Source: Bog-756 sp963699055 (GTDB lineage Bacteria > Actinomycetota > Acidimicrobiia > Acidimicrobiales > RAAP-2). From it: a stretch of 64,000 bases of DNA. Below the pieces are notes generated by a model. It had not been told where the DNA came from. It worked only from the letters and a program-made list of their open reading frames with translations, and did no database searches. The DNA lies in assembly GCA_963699055.1 (NCBI GenBank), contig CAVOTA010000002.1:124001-188000 (forward strand), in the 5' to 3' direction. A program made the position numbers and the translations under genes. Below, one piece after another: positions 58,599 through 64,000 of the stretch (positions are counted from its first letter, which is position 1; each line of letters begins with the position of its first letter).

Positions 58599-60449
58599 CT
58601 ACGACGTCCGTGTGCAGTAGAACAGCGCGAACCGGCCGGCGGGGACCGTCCCCGGTCCCGACGGGGACGCCACCGGCAGACAGTGCCGGGCGATCCAGTG
58701 CAGCCGGCCGTCCTCGGGCGTCGGCGACTGGATCACGAGGTGGAAGGCACCCCGGTGGACCAGGGCCTGCAGGGTGTGCAGCGTCGGCTCGGGGATCGTC
58801 CCGGTGAACCCGCCGATGGGCAGCACCTCCTGGCCGCTGTCGTAGATGAAGGGGGCGGCCAGAGCCGAGGTCTGGGTGGCCATGAGGAACGGCGCACCGT
58901 TGCGCGCCTGCTCGAGCCGGGGCAGCAGCTGCTCGGTGGTCCCGAGGACCCCGAAGAAGGCGCGGACCGCCGTGGTGGTGGTCGCCGGCTGGAAGGGTGT
59001 GTCGAACGGACCCAGCCCCGATGCCGCCACCGACACCGCGGCCACGGTCGGCACGGCGACGAGCGCGGCCAGGACCGCCACCAGCACGGCGGTGGCCACC
59101 CGGTCGTCCGACCGGACGACGGACGAGGCGGCCACGGCCACCGAGGCCACCAGCGCCAGCACGGCGGCGGACGGCGCCAGCCATCCGGGCAGTCCGGTGC
59201 CGGAGGCGGGGAGCAGCCACTGTGCGTAGACCGCGCCCCCCACCACGGTGGCGACGACCACGGCACGGGCGAGGCCCGAGTGGCGGTGGCGCCAGGCCAG
59301 GCGCGCCCCCGACGCGACCAGGGCGGCCACCGGCGGGGCCAGGGCGGCCACGTAGTAGGCGTTCAGGCTGGCGCCGACGCTGAAGCTCGCCCCGAAGGTG
59401 ACCAGCCACGCTCCCCACAGGAGGGCGTGCGCCCGATCGGGGTCCCTCCTGGACCGGCGTCGGGTGACCACCAGGGCGGCCAGGCACGACACCGCCGACG
59501 CCGGAACCAGCCAGCCGATGTCGCGACCGAGCGGGCCGGTGAGCAGCCTGTCCCACGACGGCGGCGGTGGCGGCGGGATCGGCACCCCGATGGACCGGCT
59601 GAGCAGCTGGTTCGGCGTCTCCTGGTCCACCCGGCCGATGCCGTTGTAGACGAAGACCTGCTGGAAGACGGAGTCGTCCTGGCTCCCGTCGACGTAGGGG
59701 CGCGAGGCCCGGGGGACCACGCTGACCGCCGTCATCCAGCTCACGGACACCACGCCGGTGCACAGGGCCAAACCGGCCACCCCGACCAGACGGCGCCTCC
59801 ACGTGCCGCCGGCGGCCACCAGGTACACGAGTGCCAGTGCCGGGAGGACGAGCCACGCCTCGATCATCTTCGCCTGGAAGGCGAGTCCGACCCACACCCC
59901 GGCGACCACCAGCCACCACCGCGGGCCGTCCACCAGTGCGTTCACCGTGGCGTCGGCGGCCAGCAGAAGCAGCAGGATCATCAGCGAGTCGGCGATGTTC
60001 CCGCGGTCGAGGGCGACGGTGGCCGGGGCCACGGCCAGGAGGGCGGCGGCCAGCAGCCCGGCCCCGGCGCCGCTGAGTCGTCGGACCACCCGGTAGAGCA
60101 CGAGGACCGACAGCACCCCTTCCACCACCTGGGGCAGGACGACGGCCCAGGTGTGGAGCCCGAACATGCGCACCGACAGGGCCTGGACCCAGAAGGCGCC
60201 CGGCAGCTTGTCGAGCGTGACGGTGCCCGCCGGGTCGAACCCGCCGAAGGCGAAGTCGTGCCAGCTGGACGCCATGCTGCGCACGGCGGCGGCGTAGTAG
60301 CCCTCGAGGTAGGGGCCCGACCGCCACGAGGTGAGCAGGCCGCACACGGCGGCGACTGCCAGCAGCGACGGCCGGGCCCACCGCGGCTGGTCCGACGGTG
60401 ACCTCCAGAACATCAGACGCACCCACGCCGTCGAGGCTCCGGTTCCCAT
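58599..60449 (-). CDS. ArnT-like family 39 glycosyltransferase, membrane
   Basis: A 616-residue GT-C protein. The first external loop has GPYLEGYYAAAVRSMASSWHDFAFGGFDPAG, here in two parts, then TLDKLPGAFWVQALSVRMFGLH. That DK(L/P)P motif marks the ArnT/PMT-like group. ALDRGNIADSLMILLLLLAAD carries a second acidic motif. About ten helices follow, then a C-terminal external domain (GTTEQLLPRLEQARNGAPFL, SPTPEDGRLHWIARHC) like actinobacterial YkcB-type proteins. Donor and acceptor are unknown. The start is ATG 60449. It is divergent from nothing close; the Baeyer-Villiger-type gene lies 98 bp upstream on the same strand. Confidence 0.8.
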   Translation of the reverse strand: MGTGASTAWVRLMFWRSPSDQPRWARPSLLAVAAVCGLLTSWRSGPYLEGYYAAAVRSMASSWHDFAFGGFDPAGTVTLDKLPGAFWVQALSVRMFGLHTWAVVLPQVVEGVLSVLVLYRVVRRLSGAGAGLLAAALLAVAPATVALDRGNIADSLMILLLLLAADATVNALVDGPRWWLVVAGVWVGLAFQAKMIEAWLVLPALALVYLVAAGGTWRRRLVGVAGLALCTGVVSVSWMTAVSVVPRASRPYVDGSQDDSVFQQVFVYNGIGRVDQETPNQLLSRSIGVPIPPPPPPSWDRLLTGPLGRDIGWLVPASAVSCLAALVVTRRRSRRDPDRAHALLWGAWLVTFGASFSVGASLNAYYVAALAPPVAALVASGARLAWRHRHSGLARAVVVATVVGGAVYAQWLLPASGTGLPGWLAPSAAVLALVASVAVAASSVVRSDDRVATAVLVAVLAALVAVPTVAAVSVAASGLGPFDTPFQPATTTTAVRAFFGVLGTTEQLLPRLEQARNGAPFLMATQTSALAAPFIYDSGQEVLPIGGFTGTIPEPTLHTLQALVHRGAFHLVIQSPTPEDGRLHWIARHCLPVASPSGPGTVPAGRFALFYCTRTS

Positions 60450-60546
60450 CGGGTGAGCATTGCACCGGACGGTGGCGGCCTGCCGCACCCCGGCTCCGAC
60501 GGTGCCGGCACCGGCGGGCACGACCGGACGGGCGCGGCGCGCGGGC

Positions 60547-62340
60547 TCAGTCGATGTGGAGGCCCTCGAACATCCCCGACGTGCGCCACCGGTCGATGTA
60601 GTCGAAGTAGGCCGGGGCCCCGCCCGGGTACCCTCCCCCGTTGAGCCGCTGGCGCCGGCCCACGGGCCCGCCTTCGTTGTTGTAGTAGCCCGGGGTGCAT
60701 TCGGGATCACCGCTGAAGAACCGTCCCGCCTCGGCGATGGGCGCCGTCCAGGCCGCCTCGGCCTCGGGCGTGACCTCGACGAGGGTGGCCCCGCGCTCCA
60801 CGGCCGCCGACAGGATGGCGGCGATGGTGCGGGCCGCGTCGACCTGGTTGTGGGTGATGTTCGAGATCAGGTTGGCCTGCTGCTGGGGCCCCACGACGAA
60901 GAGGTTCGGGAAGCCGGCCACGTGCATGCCGTGCAGCGAGCACATCCCCTCGGCCCAGCGCTCGGTGAGCGTGATCCCGTGGCGGCCGACCGTCTCGAAG
61001 CCGCAACGGCGGGCGTGGTCGGTGCCCACCTCGAAGCCGGAGGCGACGACCAGCAGGTCCAGTTCGTAGTGGGTGTCCCCCACCCGGCATCCCGAGGCGT
61101 CGATGCTCGACACCCCCTTGCCGTCGGTGTCGACCAGGTGGACGTTGTCCCGGTTGAAGGACTGCAGGTACTCGTCGTGGAAGCACGGCCGCTTGCAGAG
61201 CTGGCGGTACCAGGGATGGAGCGCGGCGGCCGTGGCCGGGTCGTCCACCACGGCGTCGACCCGGGCGCGGATCTCCTCCATCTTTTCGTCGTCGGACTCC
61301 TCGTAGGCGAGGCGCACGTCGTCCATGGTGACGTCACCGTCGCCCACCCGCTGACGGATCCTGGCCCAGATCCGCTTCGAGATGTCGGTCCAGCCGTCCT
61401 GGACCAGGTCGACCTCGGCCTCGCCCCCGGTCTGGAGCACGGCGAAGTTCATCTGCCAGGTCGTCTGCCACCCGGTCGGCAGGCCGGCGAACCATCCGGG
61501 TTCGATCGCCGTGTTGTTGCGGACGTCGATCGACGACGGCGTGCGCTGGAAGACGAAGAGCTCGCCGGCGTCGCGGGCCACGGTGGGCACCACCTGCACC
61601 GCCGTGGCACCCGTGCCGATGATGCCGACCCGTCGGTCCCGGAGTGCGGTCATCGGTGCCCCCGAAGGATCTCCCCCGGTCAGCCCGTAGTCCCATCGGG
61701 CGGTGTGGAACAGGGGCCCCCCGAAGGTCTCCAGGCCGGGGATGCCGGGCAGTTTCGGACGGTGCAGGGGCCCCGTGCCCATGGTCACGAAGCGGGCGAG
61801 GATCTCGTCGCCCCGATCGGTCACGACCCTCCAACGGCGGGACTCGTCCACCCACTCGAGACCGGAGACCTGCGTCGAGAGCAGGCAGCGCCGGTGGAGG
61901 TCCCACCGTTCGGCCATGCGCTCGGCGTGGGCGTGGATCTCGGGGGCGAAGACGTACTTCATCGACGGGACCGTTCCCGACTCCTCGAGCAGCGGCAGGT
62001 AGACCATCGCCGCGGTGTCGCACATCGCCCCGGGATACCGGTTCCAGTACCAGACGCCGCCGACACCTCCCGCCCCATCGAGGATGAGGAAGTCGTCGAT
62101 GCCGGCCTCGACGAGCATGGCCCCCGTGGCGAGGCCGGCGAATCCGGCGCCGATGACGGCGACCTCCACCTCGCCGCGTCGGACGTCACGTTCGGAGCGT
62201 TCGGTGTACGGATCCTCCAGCAGCCGGGCGAAGCGCCCGGTGGGTTCGACGTACTGGGCGGAGCCGTCGGAACGGAGCCGTTTGTCCCGTTCGGCGCGGT
62301 AGCGCCGACGGAGCGCCTCGTGGTCGATCGTCCCTGTCAC
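60547..62340 (-). CDS. Baeyer-Villiger-type flavin monooxygenase
   Basis: A 597-residue FAD/NADPH enzyme. The FAD motif GAGFAGL lies at 64-70. DGAGGVGGVWYWNRYPGAMCD is the BVMO-type stretch after it. The fingerprint FGGPLFHTARWDY fits FxGxxxHxxxW. The NADPH motif IGTGATAVQVVP follows. The BVMO C-terminus has PNLFVVGPQQQANLISNITH. These enzymes insert oxygen next to a ketone or oxidise heteroatoms. The closest known types act on cyclic and steroid ketones. The start is GTG 62340 with AAGGAG 5 nt upstream. A steroid- or alkane-like role would fit the MaoC, SDR and alkylsulfatase genes at 42-51 kb, but they are 10 kb away. Confidence 0.92.
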   Translation of the reverse strand: MTGTIDHEALRRRYRAERDKRLRSDGSAQYVEPTGRFARLLEDPYTERSERDVRRGEVEVAVIGAGFAGLATGAMLVEAGIDDFLILDGAGGVGGVWYWNRYPGAMCDTAAMVYLPLLEESGTVPSMKYVFAPEIHAHAERMAERWDLHRRCLLSTQVSGLEWVDESRRWRVVTDRGDEILARFVTMGTGPLHRPKLPGIPGLETFGGPLFHTARWDYGLTGGDPSGAPMTALRDRRVGIIGTGATAVQVVPTVARDAGELFVFQRTPSSIDVRNNTAIEPGWFAGLPTGWQTTWQMNFAVLQTGGEAEVDLVQDGWTDISKRIWARIRQRVGDGDVTMDDVRLAYEESDDEKMEEIRARVDAVVDDPATAAALHPWYRQLCKRPCFHDEYLQSFNRDNVHLVDTDGKGVSSIDASGCRVGDTHYELDLLVVASGFEVGTDHARRCGFETVGRHGITLTERWAEGMCSLHGMHVAGFPNLFVVGPQQQANLISNITHNQVDAARTIAAILSAAVERGATLVEVTPEAEAAWTAPIAEAGRFFSGDPECTPGYYNNEGGPVGRRQRLNGGGYPGGAPAYFDYIDRWRTSGMFEGLHID

Positions 62341-62598
62341 CCGTACTCCTTCGTCGTGGTCGCCAGGACGATCATGCACCCTGCCGGCACACGTCGTCCC
62401 GACGGTCGCCTCGTGCGGGTGGCGCTCCGCGGAACGGCCGGACCAGGCGCGGGAGCGGTCGGGGCGGAGGCGGCCGGTCACCTGGTGGCGGTCGGTCCGG
62501 CGGGCCCCGGCCCGGGCCGCTGGGAGTCGCCCGCCACGTCACCCAGCTAGTCTCCGGAGCGGTCGACCACACGGCGCCACGGACGAGGGGACGGAACC

Positions 62599-63066
62599 GT
62601 GCATCTGGGCCATCATGGAAACCCACCCGATGCCTCGGACCAGGTGGTCGACGTCGAGGTCCATCTCGAGCGGGACATCGCCACGGTCCAGGATGCGACC
62701 GACGCATTCCTGGGTGATCCGGGCGACGCGTCGCGGGCCGGGCTCCTTGCCGCACTGGAGGCACTGGACCAGCGGACGTCGGCGAGCGACTCCTTCGAGG
62801 ACGGTATCGTCGGGTCCGCGGTCTTCGGAACCTCCTCGAAGGGCTCGGTCATCGGAGAGACCAGCCTGAACCCCATGGCCGAGGAGCTTCCCGGTTCCGT
62901 CCTCCGGGCGCAGGTCGCGCTGGTCCGAGCGGCCAAGGACGCGGTGACGTCACCGGGTACGACAACCCTCGAATCGCTCCGATCGGCCAGCGAAGCGCTG
63001 GCCGCACTGCGGCCACCGGAGCAGGCCGACGACGGGAAGCAACTGCCGCCGGGAGACCCCCGCTAG
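62599..63066 (+). CDS. Hypothetical helical protein
   Basis: A 155-residue acidic, Ala/Ser-rich protein that I do not recognise. Predicted helices include LERDIATVQDATDAFLGD, ASRAGLLAALEALDQRTSASD and VLRAQVALVRAAKDAVTS. EDGIVGSAVFGTSSKGSVIGE is a less helical middle. No membrane helix, signal peptide or metal motif is seen. GTG 62599 has GAGGGGACGG upstream. A TAGTCT box lies at 62548-62553. It converges on the lipoprotein gene. Confidence 0.7.
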   Translation: MHLGHHGNPPDASDQVVDVEVHLERDIATVQDATDAFLGDPGDASRAGLLAALEALDQRTSASDSFEDGIVGSAVFGTSSKGSVIGETSLNPMAEELPGSVLRAQVALVRAAKDAVTSPGTTTLESLRSASEALAALRPPEQADDGKQLPPGDPR

Positions 63067-63225
63067 GTCCGGAACGCCGTGACCCGGCGGGCGCGGGGCC
63101 GCGGATGCCCGTGCACCGCTGGTGTGGCGTACAGGGCCATCCGGGTCGTGGTGACGGGTCGTCCCCCACCCTGCGCAGCATGACCGTCCTCGCCTTCCGC
63201 TCTGGTCCGCCGTGCAGCCTGCCGC

Positions 63226-63777
63226 TCAGGAGGAGACGGCGTCGCCGGGGACCATGGTCACGGACCCCAGGATCCGCTTCTCCAGGGCGATCTGCTGCAG
63301 CCTGTTCGAGTCGGTGCCCGGGGGAGGAGCAGGACCGATCGTGATCCACTGGTCGATGTCGGGAAACGTGGCGGTCAGCGTCGCCGTCGAGGAGTCGAGT
63401 CCGACGAGTGCCTTCACCCCATGGACCGTCGTGGCCCTGCCACCCGGGAGGAGCCCGCCCTGCCCCTCGTAGAGGTGGAGCCCGGACGGTACATCCTCCG
63501 CTTCCGAGGGACAGTTGCACGTCACTCCCCCGCCCTGGGGGCCGTTGTCGAGTGTGGCCGTGTCGGGTCGACCCCAGCCGCATCTGCAGACACCCTCGCC
63601 GACCGTCCAGGACGACGGGACCGTGAACGTCAGACGCCCGGCGGCCACCTGCCGCTGCGTGCCGGGTGCGGACGGTCGGGTGGTCGTCGGGTGGGCGGAC
63701 GGTGCCGCTCCCCCGCAGCCGGCGCCCAGGACGGCGACGACACCGACCGCCGTCGTCCTCAGCAGCCGCAGTCGCAT
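63226..63777 (-). CDS. Secreted lipoprotein, unknown function
   Basis: A 183-residue lipoprotein. MRLRLLRTTAVGVVAVLGAGC is a signal peptide with lipobox LGAG-C; Cys21 would carry the lipid. A Thr/Pro/Ser linker follows. The folded part (about 45-183) has strands GRLTFTVPSSWTVGEG, a CRCGWG and CNCPSE pair with four Cys, and IDQWITIGPAPPPG. The start is ATG 63777 with GAGGAGG 7 nt upstream. The open frame continues upstream to 63933 but has no signal of coding there. No known domain is recognised. No other gene is visible from 63778 to the window's end. Confidence 0.78.
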   Translation of the reverse strand: MRLRLLRTTAVGVVAVLGAGCGGAAPSAHPTTTRPSAPGTQRQVAAGRLTFTVPSSWTVGEGVCRCGWGRPDTATLDNGPQGGGVTCNCPSEAEDVPSGLHLYEGQGGLLPGGRATTVHGVKALVGLDSSTATLTATFPDIDQWITIGPAPPPGTDSNRLQQIALEKRILGSVTMVPGDAVSS

Positions 63778-64000
63778 CGATGGCCTCCTCGGATCGGTCG
63801 GCGAGGGAAGCAACCGTACCGGGCCGATCGTGCGCCCCCAGGTCGGGTCGGGCAGATCCCGACCCGGCACGTCCAGGTGTGGCGGGAGGTGCACGCCGCT
63901 GCTCCCGAGCGACGTCCTGGTGGGGCCCGACATCGCCCCGGGACGGCGACGGGCGTCGCCGGGACGGGCCAGATCACCCGGATGCCCGGACCGTGAACGT

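Noticed and set aside
63778..64000. N-terminal extension of the lipoprotein or a partial gene at the right edge
   Set aside because: The frame is open but has no start signal. The lipobox requires the start at 63777, and no family motif appears in the last 220 bp.

Overview
This window is an ordinary, densely coded chromosome segment of a very GC-rich actinobacterium. GTG starts are common, stops and starts often overlap as NTGA, and many -10 boxes lie only 6-9 nt before the start codon. Cell-envelope mannosyltransferases (MptB-, PIG-V- and GT87-like), DUF2510, an SCO6745-type protein, TlyA and actinobacterial MaoC half-enzymes fit this. The gene order scpA-scpB-rluB-aroH-tyrA-aroA-cmk-plsC and the block tlyA-nadK-recN-pyrG-nudix-xerD suggest a deep-branching lineage such as Acidimicrobiia. 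That placement is inference, not proof. I see no prophage, insertion sequence, CRISPR array or plasmid origin.

Layout. 0-10 kb: tail of an unidentified gene, a YfhO-like membrane protein, tRNA-Pro(GGG), an AlkB-type dioxygenase, apt, an SRPBCC protein, a secreted FnIII/pentapeptide-repeat protein, a secreted SGNH hydrolase, a TetR-like regulator and a translationally coupled pair of DJ-1/PfpI proteins. 10-23 kb: housekeeping. der is coupled to a DUF512 radical-SAM/PDZ protein. A short plus-strand run holds ispH, an HD-domain gene and a GT2 gene. The long minus-strand operon from scpA to plsC joins chromosome segregation, rRNA pseudouridylation, aromatic amino acid synthesis, CMP kinase and phospholipid acylation. 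trpS diverges from it.

23-31 kb: five multi-membrane GT-C glycosyltransferase-like proteins in two converging runs, next to an M50 protease; probably an envelope lipoglycan pathway. 31-41 kb: TraR/DksA-like protein, xerD, a NUDIX hydrolase, pyrG, recN, nadK, tlyA, a phasin-like protein with a KKAPA-repeat tail, a HAD phosphatase and an acyl-CoA desaturase. tlyA appears to start at a CTG codon. 41-52 kb: accessory metabolism. It holds a DoxX-Rieske fusion, a linear alkylsulfatase-type metallohydrolase, a VOC protein, DUF1214, a sulfotransferase, glutaredoxin, SDR and SCO6745-like proteins, and a two-gene MaoC hydratase. A 13-bp tandem array precedes the DUF1214 gene.

52-64 kb: a Ni/Co permease behind a perfect 8-1-8 palindrome with the geometry of a Nur box, a DUF308 protein, an AftB-like and an ArnT-like glycosyltransferase, LtrA, a second VOC protein, a Baeyer-Villiger-type flavin monooxygenase and a lipoprotein. 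The most useful leads are the CTG start of tlyA, the nickel operator with a possible leader peptide, the 13-bp array, the der-DUF512 coupling, the DoxX-Rieske fusion and the GT-C island. None by itself shows a new multi-gene system.
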